From contig CAZGRP010000006.1 in NCBI GenBank assembly GCA_964527995.1, positions 1 to 64,000 on the forward strand: a stretch of 64,000 bases of DNA, read 5' to 3'. The notes below the pieces were generated by a model. That model saw only the letters and a list, made by a program, of their open reading frames with translations, did not search any database and was not told where the DNA came from. Below, piece after piece: positions 1 to 8,637 of this stretch. This DNA comes from CAZGRP01 sp964527995. GTDB taxonomy: Bacteria; Zhuqueibacterota; Zhuqueibacteria; Oceanimicrobiales; CAZGRP01. Position 1 is the stretch's first letter. The number at the start of each line of letters is the position of its first letter. The translations under genes were made by a program, and so were the position numbers.

Positions 1-2412
1 CTGGATCCGTTCCAGGTCGTCCGAGAACAGCATGCCGAGCTGCAGCAACCGCTCGCGCAGCTCTTCGGTGTCGACCTGCGGCAGCGGCACGTTGACGATC
101 TTCGGGAGTCGATCGACTCCAGCCGAAACCCTCCGGCCGATCTCCTCCACTCCAGCGAGAAAGCGCACGTGATACTGTTCCAGCTCCTGTGCCAGCGGTA
201 GCAGAACGTAGTCGGCTCGGCCTCGCAAGCTTTCCAGATAGTCCGCCACCACTTTCTCAGCTTTCTGCCCCTGGCGCTGGACAAAATCTCTGCCGTCTCC
301 AAGCAGCGCTTCGAGGCTTTCGGTGGCCGGAAGGGTCTTGACCCCAAGCTCCGCCAGAAACGTCTCCAGCGTCTTTCGGAGCTCGCCGACGCGCTCCGGC
401 AGGCCAAGCGAGATCACTGCGCCATCGGCCCGTCGTGCCGGTTGCCGCCAGGCCAGGCGGACCTCTTTGCGATCGTTCTCGAAGAGCAGCGAATGGAAAA
501 AGTAAAGGCCGAGCTTGACTTCGCGAAAGAGGTTGATGGCCAGGCGCGGTACCGAGATGCGGTACCACTTGCCGGCTCTCAACGACTCGTAGGCGCGTTG
601 CCAGAATGCAGTGATTTCTTGGCGCGACCGCACTGTGCCTAGCCGGAAGACGTTAAGTCTGCCGGCCGCCGCAAGCAGGCGGGTCAACGCCATCGACCGT
701 TTCCACTCCAGAATCGTCAGCGTATCCTGGAAGGTCTCCTTGAGTTGCTGAATCTCACGGACGACCTTCACCTCGAAGGGTGGCCGGATGCGTGTTTGCA
801 GCCACAACTCCTGCATTTCGAGCAGCAGCAAAACGACGCCTTTCAGGTATCGGAGGACCTCCGGTATCCGCATGCGAAGGTGCTGCCAGCGCGAGGCCAC
901 CGCGTAGCCCGGCCGCCGGGCGGTGCGATCCTTGAGGCGGAAAAAGCCGGCAATCATCGGATGGTTGCCTTCCACCAGGGCAGCGTTCTTGTACCAGAAA
1001 AAGTTCCGGAAGATGTTCCAGTACGTCTCCTTGCTCGCCCGGCGCAGAGCTGCCTTCATGTTGTCCAGGCTATAGAAGGTGCGCCAGCACTCCTGATAGA
1101 GGCGGAACCAGGCCCCGTCCTTGAGACGCGGGTGCTGCATCGATTCGTGGAAGGAGTCGTAGACGTTGTAATCAGGATCCATCGGCGCGCCGGCTTCCAC
1201 CATGCGCTTGTGGTCCATCGACCCCGGGAGCGGGGTCAGCATGAAGAAGGAGGCCTGGTCCACCTTGATTTCGTGCATCAGGCGTTGCATGTCGGCACGC
1301 ACCGACTCTTCGGTATCGAAGGGCATGCCGATGATGAAACCGACATGGGTGGCGACGCCGGCGTCGTGCCAGGCGGAAATCAGATCGACAAACTCCTGCA
1401 CGCGGTTCTGGCTCTTGCCGGCAGCCTTCAGGTTCTCGGGGTTGGTGCTCTCCATCCCGATGAACACCTGCGTGCAGCCTGCCTCCTTGGCTTTCGAGAT
1501 AAAGTTGCGTATTTTATGGGAAAGTACGTCGACCTGCATCATGAACTGGATGGCGATGCCCTCTTCTTTCCGGAGGCGGATGATCTCATCGAAGATGGCT
1601 TCCCAGTTCTTGTTGCGAGCCAGATTGTCGTCGGTGAAAAAGTAGAAGTTGATCCCGGCCTTGTGGTTGCGGCGAAGCGCTTCGGCAATTACGCCAGCGT
1701 CGCGGAAACGCATCTTGCGCCCCTGCACGTTGATGATCGTGCAGAAGGAGCAGTTGAACGGGCAGCCGCGGCCGCAATCGATGGTGCCGAAGTTGGGAAA
1801 GGCAAACCGGCGCAGGTACTTCCTGTTGACGCGCGGCAGCGGAGCGTCCCGCAAGTCAGGCAGGTCGGAAAGAAAGTCGTACACCGGCTTCAGGCGTTCG
1901 TGCCAGGCGTCAGCAAGGATCTCATCCCAGTGCTCCTCGACCTCGCCCTTGACCACGGTGACACCGCTGTCCAGGAGGTGTTGGATGTCGTCGGGGATGT
2001 CGGGGAACATGGCCAGGATGCCGCTGACGTGAAAGCCGCCGATGAGCACGGTGATACCGGCCCGGCGGAACTGCAGGGCGAGATCCGTGGCCCGAGGAAA
2101 CTGATTGGTCTGCACCCCGACCAGGCAGACGACCACTTTGGTTTGCTTCTTGCGGTTGAGGCGGGCGATCCGACCGATGCGAATCTTGTGAACCGCCTCG
2201 TCGAGCAGCTCCACCGTGATGCGGACGTCCCCGAGTATCTTCCGGCGGCGAGCATCCTCCGTCAAACCGTAGAGGCAGGCCAGGGTGTTGCTGGGTAGCA
2301 CCCCGCGCAGATGGCGGATAACATAGCCATCGTCGTCATACTTCGAGGGTTTCATGAGTACGACATGCAGTCGGCGGATGCGCCCCCTGACCGTGGGGAT
2401 GGATACTGACAT
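1..2412 (-). CDS. B12-binding-domain radical SAM protein (partial, 3' end off the window)
   Basis: The minus-strand reading frame is open from an ATG at 2412 to the left edge (804 codons), so the C-terminus is missing. The N-terminal ~180 residues look like a cobalamin-binding domain (GGFHVSGIL). A radical-SAM core follows with the [4Fe-4S] motif CGRGCPFNCSFC, then TDDN and the downstream GMESTNPENLK and GFIIGMPFDTEES segments typical of the family. Start choice is firm: AGGAGGA at 2417-2423 sits 4 bases before the ATG. Substrate is unknown; members of this class act as methyltransferases or in lipid, hopanoid or tetrapyrrole modification. It is divergent from the alkyltransferase-like gene. 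Confidence 0.85.
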   Translation of the reverse strand, partial: MSVSIPTVRGRIRRLHVVLMKPSKYDDDGYVIRHLRGVLPSNTLACLYGLTEDARRRKILGDVRITVELLDEAVHKIRIGRIARLNRKKQTKVVVCLVGVQTNQFPRATDLALQFRRAGITVLIGGFHVSGILAMFPDIPDDIQHLLDSGVTVVKGEVEEHWDEILADAWHERLKPVYDFLSDLPDLRDAPLPRVNRKYLRRFAFPNFGTIDCGRGCPFNCSFCTIINVQGRKMRFRDAGVIAEALRRNHKAGINFYFFTDDNLARNKNWEAIFDEIIRLRKEEGIAIQFMMQVDVLSHKIRNFISKAKEAGCTQVFIGMESTNPENLKAAGKSQNRVQEFVDLISAWHDAGVATHVGFIIGMPFDTEESVRADMQRLMHEIKVDQASFFMLTPLPGSMDHKRMVEAGAPMDPDYNVYDSFHESMQHPRLKDGAWFRLYQECWRTFYSLDNMKAALRRASKETYWNIFRNFFWYKNAALVEGNHPMIAGFFRLKDRTARRPGYAVASRWQHLRMRIPEVLRYLKGVVLLLLEMQELWLQTRIRPPFEVKVVREIQQLKETFQDTLTILEWKRSMALTRLLAAAGRLNVFRLGTVRSRQEITAFWQRAYESLRAGKWYRISVPRLAINLFREVKLGLYFFHSLLFENDRKEVRLAWRQPARRADGAVISLGLPERVGELRKTLETFLAELGVKTLPATESLEALLGDGRDFVQRQGQKAEKVVADYLESLRGRADYVLLPLAQELEQYHVRFLAGVEEIGRRVSAGVDRLPKIVNVPLPQVDTEELRERLLQLGMLFSDDLERIQ

Positions 2413-2436
2413 GAGGTCCTCCTGAATAGTTGACAG

Positions 2437-2802
2437 ATGTGCTCTTCCGAGCCAAACGTGAACAGCAACAGCGACACCCGCACAGCGGGTCTATTCCGAA
2501 CCATCTACCAGATCGTCCGCCGGGTTCCGGCCGGCCAGGTGGCTACGTACGGTCAAATCGCCGCCCTGGCTGGCATCCCGCGCGCCGCCCGAACGGTGGG
2601 CTGGGCTTTGGCGAGTCTGCGATCGGACGATGACGTCCCCTGGCACCGCATCGTCAACGCCCGCGGCGCCATCTCTCTGCCGCCTGGCCGCGGCTATGAG
2701 GTCCAGCGCGCTCTCCTCGAAGCCGAAGGGGTTGAGTTCGACTCCCGGGGCCGGATCGACCTGGAGCGGTATCTCTGGCAACCGAGCGACCGTGGGCGGT
2801 AA
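2437..2802 (+). CDS. alkyltransferase-like protein (ATL, MGMT/Ada C-terminal family)
   Basis: 121 residues covering the DNA-binding domain of O6-alkylguanine-DNA alkyltransferases. The motif VPAGQVATYGQIAALAG carries the helix-turn-helix, and RAARTVGWAL supplies the arginine finger region. The active site reads PWHRIV instead of PCHRV: the alkyl-accepting cysteine is tryptophan, the hallmark of ATL proteins. These cannot repair the base but bind O6-alkylguanine and hand it to nucleotide excision repair. No clear Shine-Dalgarno precedes the ATG; an in-frame GTG at 2458 is an alternative start that keeps the domain. Confidence 0.85.
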   Translation: MCSSEPNVNSNSDTRTAGLFRTIYQIVRRVPAGQVATYGQIAALAGIPRAARTVGWALASLRSDDDVPWHRIVNARGAISLPPGRGYEVQRALLEAEGVEFDSRGRIDLERYLWQPSDRGR

Positions 2803-3117
2803 GGCGGCTGGCAGCCGTCATCGCGAAATGGCGCTGGGGAAACGGGAATTAGAATCTGGAAATTAGGAATCAGGCCACTCCGCAGTCTGCAATCCGAAAT
2901 CCAAAATCGCCGATAAATCCCCCTTCAAAGCGGGACTTGGGGTCGAGGCATGATTTATCCCCTGCGCCCCCCTGTCCCACAACCCGCAACCCCAGACGCC
3001 TCCTTCGGTGTCGTTGGGCTCTTTCGGCGGCTTTCGGTGTCGATGTCTCCGTGACCTTCCGTGCAAATCCGTGGTGAAACCCACAGCCGCTCTCGGCGCA
3101 AGGCGGCGTTCCAGGCC
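2803..3117. other. intergenic region with degenerate AT-rich micro-repeats, no gene seen
   Basis: No credible coding frame. The stretch near 2846-2905 is a run of related short phrases (GGAATTAGAATC, GAAATTAGGAATC, GCAATCCGAAATCCAAAATC), and 3045-3075 reads CTCCGTGACCTTCCGTGC. Similar phrases recur at other gene borders in this window. Two converging genes end here. Confidence 0.5.
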
Positions 3118-3783
3118 CTACTTTCGAGCTTTCCCGTCATACTCACAATACTCGTACACCGGACATTCCAGACAACGCGGCTGCCGCGCCTTGCAGAGGG
3201 TGCGGCCATGTCGCAACAGATTGATATGGAAGGAAAACTTTTTCCCCGGCGGCACTCGTTTCTCCATGAGGTAGAACGTCTTCTCGGCCGAAGCATCGTT
3301 CGGTACCAGACCAAGCCGGCGGCAAATGCGATGCACATGGGTATCGACCGGGAAGACATCCTTGCCGCAGGCAAACGCCAGAACAACCGCCACGGTTTTT
3401 ACACCAACGCCCGGCAATCGGGTCAAGAGATCGATGGCCTTTTCCACCGACAGGTCGCATACAAAGTCGAGCGTCATTCTTCCCTGAGTTTCTTGCACCC
3501 AGCGCAGGATCTCCTGAATGCGGCGGCTCTTCTGCCTGGCCAGGCCGCCGGGACGCAAGGCATCCTCGAGCTCCTCCACGTCGCCCTGTAGCGCATCGTG
3601 CCAGTGCGGAAAACGCTGGCGAAGGCGCTGGTAGGCTCGGTCCCGGTTGAGGTCGGTGGTGTTCTGCGACAGGATGGTGAGTACAAGGACATCGAGAGGG
3701 TCACGGCCCGGTTGCCACTTCTCCTCACCAAAGCGGGCCTCAAGGCGATCAATGATGGCCGCAATCTTTTCCTGGCTAGTCAT
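3118..3783 (-). CDS. nth: endonuclease III-like DNA glycosylase/AP lyase
   Basis: A 221-residue HhH-GPD glycosylase for oxidised pyrimidines. The helix-hairpin-helix LPGVGVKTVAVVLAF carries the catalytic lysine, followed by VDTHVHRICRRLGL with the catalytic aspartate. The C-terminus has the complete iron-sulphur loop CKARQPRCLECPVYEYC (C-x6-C-x2-C-x5-C). The ATG overlaps the stop of the upstream cyclo-ligase gene by 4 bases (ATGA), so the two are translationally coupled. Length is normal for the family. Confidence 0.93.
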   Translation of the reverse strand: MTSQEKIAAIIDRLEARFGEEKWQPGRDPLDVLVLTILSQNTTDLNRDRAYQRLRQRFPHWHDALQGDVEELEDALRPGGLARQKSRRIQEILRWVQETQGRMTLDFVCDLSVEKAIDLLTRLPGVGVKTVAVVLAFACGKDVFPVDTHVHRICRRLGLVPNDASAEKTFYLMEKRVPPGKKFSFHINLLRHGRTLCKARQPRCLECPVYEYCEYDGKARK

Positions 3784-4352
3784 TCGGTGCGGACGACGCC
3801 TGCTTCGGTCACGATGATGTCGACGGGCTCGTCGTCCGCTCTGTGCGGCAGACGTTCGACGAGTTGGAAACGGTAGGCGAGCCCCACCTTGGGGCAGGTC
3901 ACCAGCCGCAAGAAGCCGTCATAGTAGCCACCTCCAAAACCAATCCGGTTACCGTGAAAATCGAACATCACGCCGGGCACGATCACCAGGTCCAGCTCCT
4001 GCGGCGCAACCGTTCGAAACCGGTCGGGCCGTGGTTCGAGAATGCCGAACGTACCGGGAGCCAGGTCCTCAAAGCGGGTGATCTCGGAGTGGCGCAGGGC
4101 ATGGTGCTTCAAATCGACCACCGGCACAACGACGCGCCTTCCGGAAGCCAGCATGTCGCGGATGAGCTGGCGGGTATCCACTTCATTTCGCCACGACACA
4201 TAACAGTGCACGGTGCGGGCACGCTGAAACTCCGGCAGGCTCTTCACGTGATCGGCAATCCGTGCGCTGGCCTGCTGTACAAAGGATGCGGGCAACGCTT
4301 CCCGGCGCTTCAGCAGCTCCGAGCGCAGCACCGCCTTTTGAATTTGCGGCAA
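3780..4352 (-). CDS. 5-formyltetrahydrofolate cyclo-ligase
   Basis: A 190-residue protein of the 5-FTHF cyclo-ligase family, which converts 5-formyl-THF to 5,10-methenyl-THF with ATP. The N-terminus has the basic KAVLRSELLKRREAL helix, and the C-terminal half has the signature VPGVMFDFHGNRIGFGGGYYD for nucleotide binding. Translation appears to start at a TTG, because GGAGGA lies just upstream and no better ATG keeps the N-terminal helix. It overlaps nth by 4 bases. Confidence 0.9.
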   Translation of the reverse strand: MPQIQKAVLRSELLKRREALPASFVQQASARIADHVKSLPEFQRARTVHCYVSWRNEVDTRQLIRDMLASGRRVVVPVVDLKHHALRHSEITRFEDLAPGTFGILEPRPDRFRTVAPQELDLVIVPGVMFDFHGNRIGFGGGYYDGFLRLVTCPKVGLAYRFQLVERLPHRADDEPVDIIVTEAGVVRTE

Positions 4353-4404
4353 TCTTCCTCCACACTTTCAACTCTGATGAGATGGGAAAAAATCCCCTCG
4401 CCGT

Positions 4405-4719
4405 TCACGAAAGCTCACCTTGGACCGCCCGGCGGATGGCCTCAGCGATCCGGGCGTCGGTGACCACCACCACGCCTGCTTCGTCGCGGCCCAGGGCCTG
4501 GCCAAGCTCTCGTTTCGTACCAAAGGAAACCACCTCGACGCCGGCACCGGCAGCCTGGGCCATCATTTTGCTCTGAGTATGCGCTGACAGGTCGCAAGCC
4601 AGAACGATCAGTCTGGCGTTGCCTCGCCGGACGCTGACCGAGGCGCCTGTCGCGCCGACGACGACCTTCCGGGCCCGCCGGGCGAACCCCAGAAGCTTGA
4701 GAACATCAGTCGCCAACAT
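4405..4719 (-). CDS. YlxQ-type L7Ae/L30e-family RNA-binding protein
   Basis: A 104-residue protein of the L7Ae/L30e fold. The N-terminal LKLLGFARRARKVVVGA, central LIVLACDLSAHTQSKM and ending VVVVTDARIAEAI match YlxQ-like kink-turn RNA-binding proteins. Its start overlaps the end of ylxR by 14 bases, the usual ylxR-ylxQ arrangement. The normal flanking genes nusA and infB are absent from this locus. Confidence 0.8.
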   Translation of the reverse strand: MLATDVLKLLGFARRARKVVVGATGASVSVRRGNARLIVLACDLSAHTQSKMMAQAAGAGVEVVSFGTKRELGQALGRDEAGVVVVTDARIAEAIRRAVQGELS

Positions 4720-5017
4720 CCTCTCCCTGGAGGGCAGCCGTCACACGGTCATAGAAGCTGGCAGGCACTGCCGTGTGTAAGGCCCGCTGCAAGCCCCCTC
4801 GCTTGCGCGCCCGGGCGACGCACGACTCGTCGCAGCACAGGTAGGCTCCCCGGCCGGGCTCGCGCTGCTGCGGGTCCACCTCAACCTTCCCGTCCGGTCG
4901 TCTGACGATGCGCAGCAGTTCGCTCTTGGCCCGCTTTCGGCCGCAGGCGACGCAGGTTCTCTCCGGTACATGCCGTCCGCGCGCCACGACATCCTCGCAA
5001 CGCCTCACGATGACCAT
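4706..5017 (-). CDS. ylxR: YlxR (DUF448) family nucleic-acid-binding protein
   Basis: About 100 residues with the YlxR signature: PERTCVACGRKRAKSELLRIV, then DPQQREPGRGAYLC and a second cysteine cluster CCDESCVARARKRGGLQRAL. Family members are small RNA-binding proteins, usually in the nusA-infB operon. The start is uncertain. The ATG at 5017 gives 103 residues, while a GTG at 5008 overlaps the macro-domain stop as GTGA and would suit coupled translation. Confidence 0.85.
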   Translation of the reverse strand: MVIVRRCEDVVARGRHVPERTCVACGRKRAKSELLRIVRRPDGKVEVDPQQREPGRGAYLCCDESCVARARKRGGLQRALHTAVPASFYDRVTAALQGEDVGD

Positions 5018-5523
5018 CCGGGTGGGCCCTCAAGCGCCTGCTGAAAGGCCGCCACCATCGCCTCGTTGCGATCCACCAGAAGAACCTTCTGCAACCTCTT
5101 GGCCGGAAATCCCCGAACCGTCTCCACGATGGCCCTGGCTGCCTCCTCCACTGGCACACGACCGACCCCCGTGCCCATTCCTGGGATGGCCAGCGAAGCC
5201 AGACCGTGTTCTTCGGCCGCCTCGAGTGCGGCCCGGGTGGCCTTGCGCACCGCCTCGGCACTGGTCCGCTGAGCCGGCTTCTCCATCGTCGGAGCATGAA
5301 TGACGTATCGCGCCGCTAGAGACCCCGCGGTTGTGACCACCGCCCGCCCCACCGGGATCGGCGCCTGGGCCACCGCCTGGCGCTCGATCTCCTTGCCGCC
5401 CGCCCGCCGGATGGCCCCGGCGACGCCTCCCCCCATCTCGCCGCGCGAATTGGCGGGATTGACGATCGCGTCGACTTTCTGCGCCGTGAGATCACCTTTC
5501 AGGACTTCGATTTCCAGGGCCAT
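5005..5523 (-). CDS. macro-domain (ADP-ribose-binding) protein
   Basis: A 172-residue single macro domain. The opening LEIEVLKGDLTAQKVDAIVNPAN and GGGVAGAIRRAGG loop, then the later GMGTGVGRVPVEEAA, form the ADP-ribose pocket of ADP-ribosyl hydrolase/O-acetyl-ADP-ribose deacetylase types. The ATG at 5523 is preferred over one 19 codons upstream because AGGAGG lies six bases before it. It overlaps ylxR at its 3' end and probably heads the ylxR-ylxQ-cyclo-ligase-nth operon. Confidence 0.88.
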   Translation of the reverse strand: MALEIEVLKGDLTAQKVDAIVNPANSRGEMGGGVAGAIRRAGGKEIERQAVAQAPIPVGRAVVTTAGSLAARYVIHAPTMEKPAQRTSAEAVRKATRAALEAAEEHGLASLAIPGMGTGVGRVPVEEAARAIVETVRGFPAKRLQKVLLVDRNEAMVAAFQQALEGPPGWSS

Positions 5524-5653
5524 GATGCCCTCCTGCCGCACAGCTGGACCAACTGCTGGGGTGACCGGCGTTTGTCCCACAACGTTCGATCAATCCCGTT
5601 TGGGAGCCAGCGATTGCTTGTCGGTAGTGCCTGGGGCCGTATCCTCTCGGAAA

Positions 5654-6337
5654 TCACTCCAACCGAGCGCGATGCCCCACCAGCACGGCCAGCTTGAAAT
5701 ACTTCCACACGCAATCAACTTGTACGAATCCGGCCTCCCTCATCAGCGCCATGCGGTCAGCCATCGTCGTAAAGTAATGAGCCGCCTTCACCTCCCCCTT
5801 CTTGCCCGTCATGCCGTTTCCGGCCGGGCGCAGCCGCCGGTAGACCTCGCCGACGACGGGATCCTCGGGCAGAAAACCATCGAAAGAGAGAAAGATGCCG
5901 CCCGGCTGCAGCACCTGGAGGCAATCGGCCAGCACTCTTTTCTGGTCGGCGACAGCCACATGGTTCAGAGCATAGCTGGCCACGACAGCGTCGCAGCACG
6001 GAAGCTCCTCCGCCCACCCCGGCTGCGTGAAATCCCTCCGCAGGGTCGTCGCGCGCAGGCCGCAGGAGCGAAGTTTCTCCTGCGCGATGCGTAACATGCT
6101 CGGGGCCGCATCCAAGCAGATGAAATGCGCGCGGGGAAAGCGCTGCCCGATGACGCGCGATAGTTCACCCGTGCCACACGCCAAATCGAGCACGGTGATG
6201 GCCTCCTTCTCTTCGAAGGGCAGCATCAGTGCCATCACCTCCAGCGCCTCGCCATACTTTGGGAAGCGCACCGTCCGACTGCGATCGTACTCCGAGGCGC
6301 GTTCCTCGAAATAGCTGACAGCATCGATGGTCTTCAT
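5654..6337 (-). CDS. class I SAM-dependent methyltransferase
   Basis: A 227-residue Rossmann methyltransferase with motif I VLDLACGTGELSRV, motif II LDAAPSMLRIA and post-motif VLQPGGIFLSFDG. The ending WKYFKLAVLVGH is like UbiE/Methyltransf_25 relatives, but the substrate cannot be named. The ATG at 6337 overlaps the stop of the glycosylase gene (ATGA), which fixes the start and shows coupling. Confidence 0.82.
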   Translation of the reverse strand: MKTIDAVSYFEERASEYDRSRTVRFPKYGEALEVMALMLPFEEKEAITVLDLACGTGELSRVIGQRFPRAHFICLDAAPSMLRIAQEKLRSCGLRATTLRRDFTQPGWAEELPCCDAVVASYALNHVAVADQKRVLADCLQVLQPGGIFLSFDGFLPEDPVVGEVYRRLRPAGNGMTGKKGEVKAAHYFTTMADRMALMREAGFVQVDCVWKYFKLAVLVGHRARLE

Positions 6338-7290
6338 TCCGGCGTGGCTCCGGCCAGAGTGCGTCCGTAGCTCTCGGCCCAGTAAACCAGTGACTTCCAC
6401 TTCCCCCAGCGCTGATAGACGCGCAGAATCTCCGTATCGGTGACCCGGGCGCCGCCGAAGTAGTGAGTGCTGACGAAGTTCCTCATGTCGGTGTCTACTC
6501 CGACGTAATCGTAGTACCCCAGCAAAGCCAGCATCTGGGCCACGGCGTACGGCCCGAAGCCGCTGAGCCTGGAAAGCAGGATGCGTACTGCATCGCTGCC
6601 GAGCCTGTGGCTGCGGAGGTCCTCCAGATCGAGACGGCCGCTCGACACAGCCTGGGCGAGCTCGTGCACGTAGGCCGCCCGGTATCCGAGACGAATCTCC
6701 TGGCGAAGAAAGTCCTCATTTGTTGCGGCAATTTGCTGGGGTTCCGGAAAGGCGTACCACCCTTCTTCTGCCTCCAGCGGCTGCCCCAGACGTTCGCACA
6801 AGCGCATGACGACGGCCATGGTCTGCGACCAGTTGGTGTTGGTGGTGCAAAGGACCTTCACGGCGTCCTCGAAAACCGTCGGCGACCGCAGCAAGCGGCC
6901 ACTGCCAGATTCGGGAACGAACGACAGCGCCTCGTGCTCGCGGCACAAGTCGTAGAACTCGCTCAGATCCTCGTCCAGGCGCAGCATCCAGCGAACTTTG
7001 GCAGCGACCTCGCGGCGATCTTCCTCACTCAAGGACCCGCCGTCGGCGGCCACACGCACAACGCGGTTCTCCGCCTCGGCGCCGCCATCCCGGATGCGCA
7101 GGCGCACGACCTTGCCGCTGGCGAGCCGCTCGACCCGCAGCAAGGCATCGGCCTCGGCATCCCATTGAAAAGGCGCCAGACTGACCCAGCCATGCGAAAA
7201 GACGGTCTCGCGGAAGCCGAAGGGCGGCTTGACTCTCAGCTCAAGTTCCAACTCGTCCACCCGAGTATTGCTGTCAGCGGTGTATGCCAC
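6334..7290 (-). CDS. AlkA/OGG1-like DNA glycosylase (HhH-GPD)
   Basis: A 318-residue glycosylase. An N-terminal beta domain (FRETVFSHGWVSLAPFQWD) precedes the HhH-GPD core LSGFGPYAVAQMLALLG and the catalytic-aspartate loop YVGVDTDMRNF. The lysine position used by bifunctional OGG1/Nth enzymes is tyrosine, so a monofunctional AlkA-like base excision activity is more likely. The first codon is GTG with only a weak ribosome site, so the true start could be a few codons in. It is coupled to the downstream methyltransferase. Confidence 0.8.
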   Translation of the reverse strand: MAYTADSNTRVDELELELRVKPPFGFRETVFSHGWVSLAPFQWDAEADALLRVERLASGKVVRLRIRDGGAEAENRVVRVAADGGSLSEEDRREVAAKVRWMLRLDEDLSEFYDLCREHEALSFVPESGSGRLLRSPTVFEDAVKVLCTTNTNWSQTMAVVMRLCERLGQPLEAEEGWYAFPEPQQIAATNEDFLRQEIRLGYRAAYVHELAQAVSSGRLDLEDLRSHRLGSDAVRILLSRLSGFGPYAVAQMLALLGYYDYVGVDTDMRNFVSTHYFGGARVTDTEILRVYQRWGKWKSLVYWAESYGRTLAGATPE

Positions 7291-7391
7291 ACCGCCGACA
7301 CGCCATCACAATGAGACTCGCAGGCAGCACCACAGGTATTCATAAAGGTAACGCTTCCTCGGCAAAAAGTCAATCAAGGTGGCCAGCGTTG

Positions 7392-8549
7392 TCACGCTGC
7401 TTCCCACCTGCGGTCGAAGACGATCTCCCTCCGGGCAAGTTCACCAAGGAAGATTTCCGCGGGTACGCTCAACTCCTGCGGGACTGCCCCGCGGGCAGTG
7501 ATCCTGCCGTCGGCAAGCATGGCGGCGACGATAGCAGCCGGGAAGGCTGTGGTGCGCATCATCGCTGTGAGCCCCTTTTCGCGCTCGCCGTAGGCGATCA
7601 GTTCGCACACCAGCCGCTGGCGCCGGCCCTGCCGTTCTCCGGTCACCGTCACTCGGACCAGCACCACATCCTCATCGTCCTCGTCATAGGTCAACCTCTG
7701 CCGCAGCACCGCAGCCAGAACGTCGCGAGGGGCCACTCGCACGCCACCGGCCTCGACCGGCTGGACGTCTGCCAGTCCCAGATCGATGAGCAGCTTGAAA
7801 CGGTCGCAGTGGCCCGGATACCGGATCGTTTTGTAGTCGAGATCCTGCACCACTTCCGCCATCGTCTTGGGCAGCGTCGAGGTGCCGCCGCTGGTGTAGA
7901 AAGCTTCCAGGCGACCGAAGGGTTGCGGGAATTCCAGCTCCTCCAGGCCCGTCATCGAAGGTACGGTTCGCACCTTACCCTTTTCGAGAATCACGGCAGG
8001 CTCCACGTACTCATTGATCAGGCCATAAGGCGAGAAGACCAGCTTGTAGTTGAGCGGTGGTTTCGGATACAGCGGCAGGCCGCCGACGCGCATGCGAGCG
8101 CTTTCGGCGCGGTCGAACTCCCGAATGCCGTGGGCGGCCACCAGAGTGACCATGCCGGGAGCCAGGCCGCAGTCCGGAATGAGCGTCACCCCCGCTTCTC
8201 TGGCTGCTGCGTCCAGCCGCAGCTCGGCCTCGACGACATCGTTGTTGCCGCCGAGATCACAAAAGTGGCACCCGGCATCTACGGCGGCGCGCGCCAGGCC
8301 GGCGTTGTGGCGATACGGCGCAGCGCTCAGGGCGGCATCGTACGACCTCATCAACGCTTCTGCCGCTGCCGTGTCGCTGGCATCGAGCACGTGTGTCGAC
8401 AATTTCCCCGATCCGAGCCAGTTTGCAGCCTGGCGCAACGCGGACGGATCGATATCCGCCAGGCCGACCTCATCGGCGTCGCTAAGGTGCACCAGATCGT
8501 AGGCAGCGGCACGCCCCATCCAGCCCGCGCCAATCACCAGAACTTTCAT
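7392..8549 (-). CDS. saccharopine dehydrogenase-family NAD(P)-binding enzyme
   Basis: A 385-residue protein with an N-terminal Rossmann motif KVLVIGAGWMGRAAA, the family strand DLGGNNDVVEAELRL, the CGLAPGM turn and the PYGLINEYVEPA segment. This combination is typical of lysine 6-dehydrogenase, carboxynorspermidine and saccharopine-reductase relatives; the exact substrate is unresolved. Start at 8549 is chosen because GGAGGTGAGG directly precedes it. An ATG four codons upstream lies inside that ribosome site. Confidence 0.82.
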   Translation of the reverse strand: MKVLVIGAGWMGRAAAYDLVHLSDADEVGLADIDPSALRQAANWLGSGKLSTHVLDASDTAAAEALMRSYDAALSAAPYRHNAGLARAAVDAGCHFCDLGGNNDVVEAELRLDAAAREAGVTLIPDCGLAPGMVTLVAAHGIREFDRAESARMRVGGLPLYPKPPLNYKLVFSPYGLINEYVEPAVILEKGKVRTVPSMTGLEELEFPQPFGRLEAFYTSGGTSTLPKTMAEVVQDLDYKTIRYPGHCDRFKLLIDLGLADVQPVEAGGVRVAPRDVLAAVLRQRLTYDEDDEDVVLVRVTVTGERQGRRQRLVCELIAYGEREKGLTAMMRTTAFPAAIVAAMLADGRITARGAVPQELSVPAEIFLGELARREIVFDRRWEAA

Positions 8550-8637
8550 CCTCACCTCCAAAATCGGAACTCACAGATCGCAGCGGCCAGTCGCCCTGGC
8601 TCCTCCAGGCGCAGAGGCCGCAGGGCCGCCCCCAGGC

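Noticed and set aside
745..2298. Long plus-strand frame of 517 codons
   Set aside because: It is antisense to the B12/radical-SAM gene, which has clear motifs and a ribosome site; high GC makes long antisense frames common.
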